Assembly: GCA_027068245.1 (NCBI GenBank)
Contig: JAMOUF010000109.1
Location: 1 to 11,167 of the forward strand
Source: Campylobacterales bacterium
Lineage (GTDB): Bacteria; Campylobacterota; Campylobacteria; Campylobacterales; Nitratiruptoraceae
Direction: 5' to 3'
DNA length: 11,167 nt
Shown here: piece after piece, positions 1 to 7,843 of the stretch
Numbering within the stretch: position 1 is the first letter of the stretch
How the letters are laid out: every line of letters begins with the position of its first letter
The notes under the pieces: generated by a model
What the model was told of the DNA's origin: nothing
Databases searched by the model: none
What the model saw: the letters and a program-made list of their open reading frames with translations, nothing else
Program-made: the position numbers and the translations under genes

Positions 1-558
<558 letters not shown>

Positions 559-585
559 TCATTTTTTATTTTTATTTTACCAAAA

Positions 586-2331
586 TTAATTGTCCAAACT
601 CAGATAGCCCTCGTTCACCAGCTCCATAACAATCTCTCTAAACACGGGAACGGCCGTTTGGGAGGCGAAATGGCGCAGTTTTGGCTCTATAACGGTAACC
701 CCGATGGTGTATCTGTGCTTTTTGTCGTTTGCGAATCCGAAAAAGGAGCTGTTGTATTTTCTAACATACTTTCCTCTTTTTACCATATGGGCGGTTCCGG
801 TCTTTCCGCCGATTTCAAGGCCCTCAATCTTCGCAACGGTTCCGGTTCCTTTTTGCACCACCTTTTTCAAAATATCTCTCATAATGGAGGCGGTTTTCGA
901 GGAGACTACCTTTTTTGGTTTTGGAAAGTTGATATCCTTTCTCTTGCCGTTTGGCCGGGTCAGGAAAGAGGCTATCTTGGGTGAGAGGGCGAAACCTTCG
1001 TTGTTGAATACGTTATAGGCTTTTAGCAGCTGCATAAAGGTCACCCTGATACTGTAGCCGTATCCCACCGTAGCTTTGTAAATCTCGCTTTTTAGTTTGT
1101 ACATGGAGACTATAGAGCCTCTTTTCTCGTATGGCAAATCGATTCCGGTTCTTTGGCCAAAACCGAAACTTTTAAGGCCGTTGTAGAATTTGTTGTATGG
1201 AAGCCTTTGGGCCAGCTGGGCTATACCTATGTTGCTGGAGTGGACTATAACGTTCTCGGCACTGAGCCAGTCGAATCTGTGCTCGTCCGTGATAACTTTT
1301 CTTCCAAGCTTGTAGCGGCCGTTGTAGCCTCTGATGACCTCCATGGGCGAAACCAGTTTATGTTCGAGCAAAAGAGCAAACGTAATGGGTTTGATAACGG
1401 AGCCGGGCTCGAAAGAGTATTCGATGAATTTGGGATTTAGAGCGCTTAGGTCTTTGATACGTTCTGGATTGTATCTGTTGGAGGTGGCGATGGCTATCAG
1501 TTTTCCCGTGGAGCTCTCCATCACGGCCGCTATTATCTCCCTGGCCTCCAAATCCTTTTTGTGGCTGTCCAGGATATTTTCCAGGTTTTTTTGCAGAAGC
1601 AGATTGACGTTTAGATGGACGTTGTATCCGTCTATTCTCTTCTTTATAAGTGCCTTTTTGTTTAAAATGATATTGTTTCCAATATCCCTTTTGCCTCTGA
1701 TAACGCCGTTTTGCTGTGGTTTTAGGTATTTGTCGTAATACTTCTCTATACCCTTTATGCTTTTTGGATAGATATAGTTTATCCTCTTTATCCGGCTCTT
1801 TTGCACATAACCTACAACGGGGGTTAGAATATCTTTGTATGGATACTTTCTCTTCTCGCCGCTTTCGGTGATTGTCAGGCCCTGTTTGTAGTAGTTTTTA
1901 CCGATTCTGTATGGTATGAACATATTCATCTGGTAAAATTTTCTGGAAAGGATTTTCAGCTGATAGGCCCTTTTGGTGTCAAGTTTGTATGAGAGGACCA
2001 CATAGCCCCGTCGTCTGAGGGCCTTTTTCACACTTTTTTTATCCACTCCGCTGTATATGGAGAAGAGGTTTACAAAGAGCTCTTTTTTTTTAGGGTCTAT
2101 ACACCTGGTATCCACGGCCACCTCGTAAAGCTTGTTGGAATAGGCTATCTGGTATCCGTCCTGTGAGATAATCGAGCCCCGAATGGCCCTGTTCTTCTCC
2201 TCTATCACAAGACGGGGCAGCCGTCTGTCCTCGATGATGATTTTCAAAACCGCCAGAAGAAATATGGAGATACCGACAATTATAAAAATAAACAATATGA
2301 CAATCTTTAAAGCCCTGCTGTTTTGTTCCAT
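586..2331 (-). CDS. ftsI: Class B penicillin-binding protein, septal transpeptidase FtsI (PBP3-like)
   Basis: 581 residues. Monofunctional D,D-transpeptidase that cross-links septal peptidoglycan, working with the glycosyltransferase FtsW at the division site. One N-terminal membrane anchor (about 9-33) is followed by a periplasmic dimerisation region containing RGSIISQDG (51-59). The catalytic domain shows all three penicillin-binding motifs: SVIK (311-314, nucleophile Ser311, in EPGSVIKP), SSN (365-367) and KTGT (510-513). Length is normal for the family. The start at 2331 puts the anchor right after a short cytoplasmic tail; the ribosome binding site is weak (AAGAAAATAG). It is transcribed away from ftsW across a 72-base gap. 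The alternative, the elongation-specific PBP2 (MrdA), is less likely because the partner next door is FtsW rather than RodA, but motifs alone do not fully separate the two. Confidence 0.93.
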   Translation of the reverse strand: MEQNSRALKIVILFIFIIVGISIFLLAVLKIIIEDRRLPRLVIEEKNRAIRGSIISQDGYQIAYSNKLYEVAVDTRCIDPKKKELFVNLFSIYSGVDKKSVKKALRRRGYVVLSYKLDTKRAYQLKILSRKFYQMNMFIPYRIGKNYYKQGLTITESGEKRKYPYKDILTPVVGYVQKSRIKRINYIYPKSIKGIEKYYDKYLKPQQNGVIRGKRDIGNNIILNKKALIKKRIDGYNVHLNVNLLLQKNLENILDSHKKDLEAREIIAAVMESSTGKLIAIATSNRYNPERIKDLSALNPKFIEYSFEPGSVIKPITFALLLEHKLVSPMEVIRGYNGRYKLGRKVITDEHRFDWLSAENVIVHSSNIGIAQLAQRLPYNKFYNGLKSFGFGQRTGIDLPYEKRGSIVSMYKLKSEIYKATVGYGYSIRVTFMQLLKAYNVFNNEGFALSPKIASFLTRPNGKRKDINFPKPKKVVSSKTASIMRDILKKVVQKGTGTVAKIEGLEIGGKTGTAHMVKRGKYVRKYNSSFFGFANDKKHRYTIGVTVIEPKLRHFASQTAVPVFREIVMELVNEGYLSLDN

Positions 2332-2403
2332 CTATTTTCTTATCGCCGATTTTTAGTTAAAATAATACTCCTAAAGCAATAAATATAGACTTAAAAGAGA
2401 GCG
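2332..2403. promoter_or_regulatory. Divergent ftsI/ftsW promoter region
   Basis: This 72-base A/T-rich gap must hold the promoters of both septal synthase genes. Toward ftsI, a TATTAT box can be read on the minus strand at 2362-2367, about 30 bases before the start. Toward ftsW, a TATAGA-like box lies at 2384-2389, with an AAGAGAG ribosome binding site at 2395-2401. No convincing -35 boxes are seen, which is usual for sigma-70 promoters in Campylobacterota. The individual boxes are tentative; that the gap holds promoters follows from the divergent genes. Confidence 0.5.
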
Positions 2404-3561
2404 ATGCAAGACAAAAAACTTTTCTATCTGGCCTCCTTGCTGATAATCCTGGGCGTCATATCCTCATATACCCTTACGACCTATGTGACAAGACACTTCG
2501 GATACAGCGAGTACCACTTCTTTTTAAGACAGCTCTTCTCGGCCCTCGTCGCCATAACGCTGATGTGGATTGTGGCGGCGAAGGTTCCACAAAAATATGC
2601 GATGAAGCTTGGGCTTGGAATATTTATACTCTTCTTTTTTCTTATGGTGGCTATGAGTTTTATGCCCTCCTCTTTGGTTACGGCCGTGGGAGGGGCAAAA
2701 AGATGGATAAGGCTTCCCGGTTTCTCGCTGGCACCCGTGGAGTTTTTCAAAATAGGGTTCATATTTTTTCTGGCCTGGAGTTTCAGCAGAAAGTTCGACG
2801 CCAACAAAACCAATTTCAAAAACGAGATTATACTTATACTGCCATATCTGGGCCTGTTTTTTTTGGTAGCCGTATCCATAGCCATATTTCAAAACGATAT
2901 CGGACAGGTGATGGTGCTTGGACTGACACTCAGTTTTATGCTGCTCTTTGCCGGCAGAAGCGTAAAGCTCTTTTTTATGCTTATAGGCGTGGCTTTTACC
3001 CTGTTTATCATTTTCGTATCCATATCCGAAAACCGGATAAACCGGATAAAGATGTGGTGGGCCAGCGCGCAAAAGATAGTGCTTTCGTACCTTCCGCCAT
3101 CGGTGGCTCAGGAGCTGAAACTGGATAACGTACAAGAATCGTATCAGATAACCAACTCCCTCCACGCCATCCACAACGGAGGCATCCTGGGCCAGGGCCT
3201 TGGGGGAGGCCAGATAAAACTGGGCTTTTTGAGTGACGTTCATACCGATTTCGTTCTGGCCGGTATGACGGAGGAGATTGGATTTATCGGTATAACTCTT
3301 GTGGTGCTGCTCTATGTTCTACTGATACACAGGATATTCAAAGTGGCGAACCAGGCTCCGGATAGAACCGCCTATCTTTTCAGCGTGGGAATAGCCATGC
3401 TTATCGGGTTCTCCTTTTTGATGAACTCCTTTGGCATAAGCTCTCTTACTCCTATAAAGGGGATAGCCGTTCCCTTTTTAAGCTACGGGGGCAGCTCGCT
3501 ATTGGCGAACGCCCTGGCAATCGGCATGATACTGCTGCTTAGCAAAAGAGAGCCTAGATGA
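2404..3561 (+). CDS. ftsW: Septal peptidoglycan glycosyltransferase FtsW (SEDS family)
   Basis: 385 residues, an integral membrane protein with about ten hydrophobic helices. SEDS proteins polymerise lipid II into glycan strands; FtsW does so at the septum with FtsI. Family landmarks are GGAKRWI (96-102), FQNDIGQ (162-168, the usual QPDxGT region with Asn replacing Pro), the extracytoplasmic loop AIHNGGILGQGLGGG (255-269), DFVLAGMTEEIG (282-293, whose Asp282 corresponds to the catalytic Asp of the family) and the signature PFLSYGGSS (357-365). The first ATG follows AAGAGAG. The stop overlaps the murG start by four bases (ATGA), indicating translational coupling. FtsW rather than RodA is inferred from the ftsI and murG neighbours. 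Confidence 0.95.
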   Translation: MQDKKLFYLASLLIILGVISSYTLTTYVTRHFGYSEYHFFLRQLFSALVAITLMWIVAAKVPQKYAMKLGLGIFILFFFLMVAMSFMPSSLVTAVGGAKRWIRLPGFSLAPVEFFKIGFIFFLAWSFSRKFDANKTNFKNEIILILPYLGLFFLVAVSIAIFQNDIGQVMVLGLTLSFMLLFAGRSVKLFFMLIGVAFTLFIIFVSISENRINRIKMWWASAQKIVLSYLPPSVAQELKLDNVQESYQITNSLHAIHNGGILGQGLGGGQIKLGFLSDVHTDFVLAGMTEEIGFIGITLVVLLYVLLIHRIFKVANQAPDRTAYLFSVGIAMLIGFSFLMNSFGISSLTPIKGIAVPFLSYGGSSLLANALAIGMILLLSKREPR

Positions 3562-4544
3562 TAGCGCTCACGGGCGGCGGCACCGGCGGGCACCTGGCGA
3601 TTGTCAGGGCTTTGAAAAAAGAGTTCAAAAAAAGGGGCGTAAAAACCGTCTATATAGGCTCGACAAAGGGACAGGACAGGGAGTGGTTTGAAAATGACGG
3701 CGATTTTGCAAAAAGGTTTTTTCTAAAAAGCCAGGGAGTGGTGGATAAAAGAGGCTTAAAAAAGGTTAAAGCCCTGAAGGATATGGCCGCCTTGACCCTG
3801 AAAGCGAGAAAGATTTTAAAATCCGAAAACATAGAGGCTGTGGTGAGCGTTGGCGGTTACTCCGCCGCTCCTGCGGCCTTTGGGGCGCTCAGTTTGCGAA
3901 TACCGCTGTTTATACATGAACAAAACGCCCATACCGGACGGCTTAACGCCTTGCTTAAACCCTTTTGCAAAGGCTTTTTCTCATCCTTCGAGCCCCCTTT
4001 TTACCCATATCCGGTGGATGAACTCTTTTTTAAGAACCAAAGAATCAGAAAAGAGTTGAAAAGAGTTATATTTTTGGGAGGCAGCCAGGGTGCCAAAGAG
4101 ATAAACGACCTGGCGTTGGACCTTGCCCCAAAGCTTGCCAAACGGGGCATAAAAATCATACATCAAACAGGAAAAAAGGATTTTATCCGGATAAAAGAGG
4201 AGTATGAAAAGCTTGGTATAGAAGCCGAGGTTTTCGATTTTTCAAAGGAGCTCGTCAAAAAGATTTCACAAAGCGACCTGGCCGTAAGCCGCGCGGGTGC
4301 CAGCACCCTGTGGGAGCTTACCTGCAACGCCATACCCGCTCTGTATATTCCCTACCCGTATGCCGCCAACGACCATCAGAGAAAAAACGCCCTCTTCGTT
4401 CAACAAAGGGGCTGTGCCAAAATTTATGAGGATGGTATGGATATCTTCTCTTTGGACCTGGAGGAAATGAGCCAAAACTGCCTGAAGCTGGCAAAGGCCA
4501 AGGGGGCTGAGATATTGGCGGAGGAGATATTGAAATCTATTTGA
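3558..4544 (+). CDS. murG: UDP-GlcNAc:lipid I N-acetylglucosaminyltransferase MurG
   Basis: 328 residues, a GT-B fold enzyme on the inner face of the membrane that adds GlcNAc to lipid I to make lipid II, the substrate of FtsW and FtsI nearby. Visible motifs are the N-terminal glycine loop GGGTGGH (6-12), VSVGGYSAAPA (96-106), HEQNA (120-124), the second glycine loop LGGSQGA (173-179), and the donor-binding segment SRAGASTLWEL (244-254) followed by IPYPYAANDHQ (264-274). It is somewhat shorter than the E. coli protein, which is common in this phylum. Start and ftsW stop share ATGA, with AAGAGAG upstream inside ftsW, so expression probably depends on ftsW translation. The last 8 bases overlap the convergent diguanylate cyclase gene. 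Confidence 0.97.
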   Translation: MIALTGGGTGGHLAIVRALKKEFKKRGVKTVYIGSTKGQDREWFENDGDFAKRFFLKSQGVVDKRGLKKVKALKDMAALTLKARKILKSENIEAVVSVGGYSAAPAAFGALSLRIPLFIHEQNAHTGRLNALLKPFCKGFFSSFEPPFYPYPVDELFFKNQRIRKELKRVIFLGGSQGAKEINDLALDLAPKLAKRGIKIIHQTGKKDFIRIKEEYEKLGIEAEVFDFSKELVKKISQSDLAVSRAGASTLWELTCNAIPALYIPYPYAANDHQRKNALFVQQRGCAKIYEDGMDIFSLDLEEMSQNCLKLAKAKGAEILAEEILKSI

Positions 4545-5541
4545 TAACCACTCTGTTTCTGCCCTTTCTCTTGGCCTCATACAAAGCCTCGTCGGCCCTT
4601 TTCAACACATCCTTGAAACTCTCACCAGGCTCCTTTTGAGCCGCACCGAAACTTGCGGTGAAGTTTATTATTTTCCCGTCCTCCGTATGAATGGTACGCT
4701 GCTCTATAACTTTTCTGAGCCTGTTGGCCACCACGCTTGCGGCCTCTTTGGTTCCTTCGGGCAGTACCACCACGAACTCCTCCCCACCGTATCGGTAGGC
4801 ATATGTGTTTCTTCTGACATAGTTGGTCAAAATCTCGCCAAGTTCCTGTAAAACCTTGTCCCCCGTCTGATGGCCGAACGTGTCGTTAATCTTTTTGAAA
4901 TGGTCGATATCTATAAAGATAAGACTGTATGTATCGCAGCTCTTTTCAAACTTCTCTATATCCCTGTCGAACCTTTTTCTGTTGAATATCTTCGTCAGGG
5001 CGTCCACGTCGGCCTCTTTTTTCGTCTCGTTGAATTTGGCCTCCAGGATATTCAGTCTGTTTCTGTTCTTTTTTAGAAAAAACTTCAGGTTGTTGTTCTC
5101 CATCTCAAGCTTCTTTATACGCTCTTTCAAAGACTCCATTTTGGGGATATTATGCTCGTCTATGGCGGTTATACTCTCATCTATGACGCTGGAGTGCTCG
5201 TTTATGTTTCCCTCGAACCGGTTCAAAATCTCGTTGGACTGGGTGGTGACATCCTTTAAATCCTTTGTTATCTCCTTCATCTCCTTTTTTTCCAAATCTA
5301 TCTCATCCAACAGGTCGCCTCTGTATTTTTTGTATAGTATCTTCAAATTGGCCGGTGTCAGCAGGTGTCGCTCCTCTTTGGCCCTGCATATCACATAAAA
5401 CCACTCGTCATAGTTTGCCGGCGTAAAAGGTATGTCGTTTTGATTTAGAAAATTTATCGTCAGTTTCGCTATCTCTTTTATCTTTTTTGACTCACTCCTG
5501 TCCTCTATCCGGTGAAGTTCCATAATCTTTTTGCAATCCAT
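4537..5541 (-). CDS. Soluble GGDEF diguanylate cyclase with helical N-terminal domain
   Basis: 334 residues with no signal peptide or membrane segment. The C-terminal GGDEF domain (about 176-334) begins with the typical DALTKIFNRKRFD (180-192), contains FIDIDHFKKINDTFGHQTGD (209-228), an intact active-site GGEEF (252-256) and ends with ADEALYEAKRKGRNRV (316-331), so it should make cyclic di-GMP from GTP. The product-inhibition site expected at 243-246 (RxxD) reads RRNT, so its Asp is missing. Residues about 20-75 (TINFLNQNDIPFTPANYDEW region) resemble an N-terminal helical module common in proteobacterial GGDEF proteins whose ligand I do not know; 80-175 is highly charged and probably coiled coil. 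The start at 5541 has AGGA at 5547-5550, overlapping the panC stop; panC lies 7 bases upstream, so the two are probably one transcript. Confidence 0.93.
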   Translation of the reverse strand: MDCKKIMELHRIEDRSESKKIKEIAKLTINFLNQNDIPFTPANYDEWFYVICRAKEERHLLTPANLKILYKKYRGDLLDEIDLEKKEMKEITKDLKDVTTQSNEILNRFEGNINEHSSVIDESITAIDEHNIPKMESLKERIKKLEMENNNLKFFLKKNRNRLNILEAKFNETKKEADVDALTKIFNRKRFDRDIEKFEKSCDTYSLIFIDIDHFKKINDTFGHQTGDKVLQELGEILTNYVRRNTYAYRYGGEEFVVVLPEGTKEAASVVANRLRKVIEQRTIHTEDGKIINFTASFGAAQKEPGESFKDVLKRADEALYEAKRKGRNRVVIK

Positions 5542-5548
5542 ATCTGTC

Positions 5549-6367
5549 CTATAACCAAATATTGTCTATTAGTCTCGTCCCGTCAACATAAGCGGCCACC
5601 AGTATTATCGTATTTCCCAAAATTATATTATCTGTAAGCTTAAATTCTCTATCCACAATCTCCACATACTCCACATCCAGCGGCTTGAGGATAGTTAGCA
5701 TCTCCTCTTTTACGGTTTTGGTATCCAGCACGCCGCTTTGGACCAGTTTGGCGGCTCTTTTCAACGATTTGGATATAAGCAGCGCCCGCTGTCTGGCTTC
5801 CGGGCTTAGATAGACGTTTCTGCTGCTAAGGGCAAGTCCGTCACCATCTCTTACAATGTCACATGGAACTATCTCCACATCCCAAAAGAAGTTTTTTACC
5901 ATTTTGTTTATCAAAAAGAGCTGCTGGGCATCCTTTTTTCCAAAGTATGCCCTGGTTGGATTTACTATATGGAAAAGTTTATTCACTATCTGAACCACGC
6001 CGTCGAAGTGTCCGGGCCTGAAATGCCCCTCCAATATATAGCCGCTCTGTTTTGGGGCTTTTACCAACACCTCATCTTCAAAATAGATATCATCTTTGGT
6101 AGGAAAAAAGAGATAGTCCACCCCGGCCAGCTCGCAAATCTTTTTGTCAGCCTCAAGTTTTCTGGGATATTTATCCAAATCCTCTCCGGGCAGAAACTGG
6201 GTGGGGTTTACAAAGATGGATACAACCGTGTGCTCATTCTCTTTTACGCTTCTTTCTATCAAAGAGAGATGTCCTTTATGCAAAGCCCCCATCGTAGGGA
6301 CGAACCCTACCTCTTTCAAATCTTTTCGGACCTTTTTAAAATCTTTGATACTTTTTATAATCTCCAT
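5549..6367 (-). CDS. panC: Pantothenate synthetase PanC
   Basis: 272 residues. It joins pantoate and beta-alanine with ATP to form pantothenate, the vitamin precursor of coenzyme A. The order of motifs is complete: [16 protein letters not shown] (21-36, the HIGH-type nucleotide site), [10 protein letters not shown] (49-58), [12 protein letters not shown] (113-124, pantoate site), [10 protein letters not shown] (141-150) and [10 protein letters not shown] (178-187). The ATG at 6365-6367 is chosen because the protein then starts with [10 protein letters not shown] like other PanC proteins and AAAGG lies upstream. The reading frame stays open further upstream to 6592, but that part is antisense to prfB and is not homologous to PanC. 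It is the first gene of a probable panC-diguanylate cyclase transcript and is divergent from prfB. Confidence 0.96.
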   Translation of the reverse strand: MEIIKSIKDFKKVRKDLKEVGFVPTMGALHKGHLSLIERSVKENEHTVVSIFVNPTQFLPGEDLDKYPRKLEADKKICELAGVDYLFFPTKDDIYFEDEVLVKAPKQSGYILEGHFRPGHFDGVVQIVNKLFHIVNPTRAYFGKKDAQQLFLINKMVKNFFWDVEIVPCDIVRDGDGLALSSRNVYLSPEARQRALLISKSLKRAAKLVQSGVLDTKTVKEEMLTILKPLDVEYVEIVDREFKLTDNIILGNTIILVAAYVDGTRLIDNIWL

Positions 6368-6378
6368 ATCCGGCCTTT

Positions 6379-6387
6379 TGATATAAT
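6379..6387 (+). promoter_or_regulatory. Extended -10 promoter for prfB
   Basis: TGATATAAT is a perfect extended -10 element (TGnTATAAT). It predicts a transcript start near 6394 and a leader of about 30 bases carrying AGGAGA (6414-6419) before the GTG start of prfB. No good -35 box is visible, as is usual for extended -10 promoters. It lies in the 57-base gap that also has to serve panC on the other strand. Confidence 0.65.
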
Positions 6388-6424
6388 TACATTGAAATTT
6401 TACCCAATTTATCAGGAGATTATC

Positions 6425-7531
6425 GTGGATAGTTACGAATACAGCGAGCTGTTGAAAAACCTGCAAAACAAAATAGACAATATCCAAAACATCATCAAGC
6501 CGCTGGAGTTGAAAAAGAGACTGCAAGAGATAGAGAAACTGGAAAACGAACCCGACTTCTGGAGCGACGCCAAGAAAGCTGCGGAGATACAAAAGGAAAA
6601 AAACCGGCTGGAGAGGGTTCTAAAAAGATACAGCGAGGCGAAAAACTCGGTGGAAGACGCCTTGGAACTTTACGAGATGGCAACGGAGGAGGAGGACCAA
6701 GAGACCCTCCAAAGCCTATATCAGGAGGCCCCCTCTTTGCAAGAAAAGGTTGAGAAGGTGGAGATAGAGACGATGCTTAGCGGTGAGAACGACGACAAAA
6801 ACGCCATCGTCTCGATACATCCGGGAGCCGGCGGCACCGAGTCCCAGGACTGGGCCAGCATACTTTACAGAATGTATCTCAGATGGGCCGAAAGACACGG
6901 CTTCAAAGTGGAATTGCTGGACTACCAGGAGGGTGAGGAGGCAGGTATAAAGGATGTAAGCTTCATAATAAAGGGTGAGAATGTATATGGATACCTGAAA
7001 GTGGAAAACGGGATTCACAGACTTGTAAGGATAAGCCCCTTTGACTCCAACGCCAGAAGACATACATCCTTTGCCTCGGTGATGGTAAGCCCCGAGGTGG
7101 ATGAGGATATAGACATCGTAATAGAGGACAAAGATATCAGGGTGGATACCTACAGAGCAAGCGGCGCCGGCGGCCAGCACGTCAACAAAACCGATTCGGC
7201 TATCCGGATAACCCATATCCCCACGGGGATAGTGGTCCAGTGCCAAAGCGACAGAAGCCAGCATAAAAACAGGGCTACGGCTATGAAGATGTTAAAAAGC
7301 AGGCTTTACGAATTGGAACTTGAGAAAAAACAGGCGGAAAAAGAGGGAATCGAAAAGAGCGAGATAGGCTGGGGACACCAGATAAGAAGCTATGTTTTGG
7401 CCCCCTACCAGCAGGTAAAAGATACCAGAAGCAACCAGGCCTACTCGAATGTGGAGGCGATACTGGACGGGGATATCGATAAGATTATAGAAGATGTGCT
7501 GATTTCGGAAGCCAAAGACAAAAAAAGTTAA
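6425..7531 (+). CDS. prfB: Peptide chain release factor 2 (RF2)
   Basis: 368 residues. It recognises UAA and UGA stop codons and triggers peptide release on the ribosome. The codon-recognition tripeptide SPF (204-206, in [10 protein letters not shown]) marks RF2 rather than RF1. The catalytic loop [10 protein letters not shown] (247-256) contains the GGQ whose Gln is normally methylated. The helical N-terminal domain includes [10 protein letters not shown] (39-48), and the acceptor region [13 protein letters not shown] (132-144) is present. The GTG at 6425 is chosen because AGGAGA lies five bases upstream and the protein then has normal RF2 length; the open frame extending back to 5969 is antisense to panC. 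No in-frame TGA or frameshift site is found near codon 25, so the autoregulatory +1 frameshift known from E. coli prfB is absent. Confidence 0.96.
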   Translation: MDSYEYSELLKNLQNKIDNIQNIIKPLELKKRLQEIEKLENEPDFWSDAKKAAEIQKEKNRLERVLKRYSEAKNSVEDALELYEMATEEEDQETLQSLYQEAPSLQEKVEKVEIETMLSGENDDKNAIVSIHPGAGGTESQDWASILYRMYLRWAERHGFKVELLDYQEGEEAGIKDVSFIIKGENVYGYLKVENGIHRLVRISPFDSNARRHTSFASVMVSPEVDEDIDIVIEDKDIRVDTYRASGAGGQHVNKTDSAIRITHIPTGIVVQCQSDRSQHKNRATAMKMLKSRLYELELEKKQAEKEGIEKSEIGWGHQIRSYVLAPYQQVKDTRSNQAYSNVEAILDGDIDKIIEDVLISEAKDKKS

Positions 7532-7580
7532 TCAATCGATAAGTTTATCTTAACACTCTTCTCAACTATGGCTGCTTTCA

Positions 7581-7603
7581 GGCGGATAAACACTTTATCC
7601 GCC
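7581..7603 (+). terminator. Perfect 10-bp hairpin downstream of prfB, probable terminator
   Basis: Arms GGCGGATAAA (7581-7590) and TTTATCCGCC (7594-7603) are perfect complements separated by the 3-base loop CAC. The hairpin begins 50 bases after the prfB stop and is followed by ATGTTTTATCC, which gives only a short U-run. A terminator for prfB is the simplest reading. The weak U-tract and the exact symmetry leave open a protein-binding operator for the following small gene. Confidence 0.5.
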
Positions 7604-7678
7604 ATGTTTTATCCAATTTAATCATTTTTTAAATCAATCCATACTATTATTTTATGTAATATTTTAAAAGGAGTTGAT

Positions 7679-7771
7679 ATGGCACCATCTCAGATTTTGG
7701 CTATCGTTTACGGCGCTATAGCGGTTGTTTCCGTTATTATGTGGCTTGGATTTAACTTAAAAAAATCGTAA
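7679..7771 (+). CDS. 30-residue single-helix membrane protein, unrecognised
   Basis: A short gene of 30 codons plus TAA. The evidence that it is real is a near-ideal ribosome binding site, AAAAGGAG (7666-7673), five bases before the ATG, in otherwise extremely A/T-rich DNA, and the nature of the product: MAPSQ, then an uninterrupted hydrophobic helix from about Ile6 to Phe25 (ILAIVYGAIAVVSVIMWLGF), then a basic tail NLKKS. The positive tail predicts an N-outside, C-inside orientation. Such proteins are often accessory subunits of membrane complexes (the CydX and KdpF types are known examples), but I do not recognise this one and do not assign a partner. Nothing nearby encodes an obvious membrane complex. 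Possible -10 sequences (TATTAT at 7645-7650, TAATAT at 7657-7662) precede it. Confidence 0.65.
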   Translation: MAPSQILAIVYGAIAVVSVIMWLGFNLKKS

Positions 7772-7777
7772 TCTTCT

Positions 7778-7793
7778 GTAGGCTTAGGCCTAC
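7778..7793. repeat. Short inverted repeat between the small membrane gene and the PAS gene
   Basis: GTAGGC (7778-7783) and GCCTAC (7788-7793) form a 6-bp stem with the loop TTAG, starting 7 bases after the small gene's stop. No U-run follows, so it is a poor intrinsic terminator. It could be a 3' stabilising hairpin or an operator upstream of the PAS gene's -10 box. Confidence 0.35.
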
Positions 7794-7810
7794 GTTAATC
7801 CACTTTTCGC

Positions 7811-7816
7811 TACAAT
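7811..7816 (+). promoter_or_regulatory. Candidate -10 box for the PAS gene
   Basis: TACAAT matches the TATAAT consensus at five of six positions and lies 27 bases before the PAS gene start. It predicts a leader of about 20 bases that contains the AAAGG ribosome binding site at 7833-7837. No -35 box is evident. Confidence 0.4.
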
Positions 7817-7843
7817 AATCTTAAGCTATCATAAAGGTCAACA

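Noticed and set aside
3034..3049. Tandem CCGGATAAA repeat.
   Set aside because: Two adjacent copies encode the NRINRIK stretch of FtsW and look like chance coding repetition.
2524..3243. Long open frame antisense to ftsW (239 codons).
   Set aside because: It lies wholly inside ftsW, has no ribosome binding site, and its predicted product is Tyr/Lys/His-rich with no family resemblance; it mirrors ftsW codon use.
5969..6424. Upstream extension of prfB by 152 codons.
   Set aside because: It is antisense to panC; the GTG at 6425 has an ideal ribosome binding site and gives normal RF2 length.
6368..6592. Upstream extension of panC by 75 codons.
   Set aside because: It is antisense to the prfB 5' end and does not resemble PanC; the ATG at 6367 gives the normal N-terminus.
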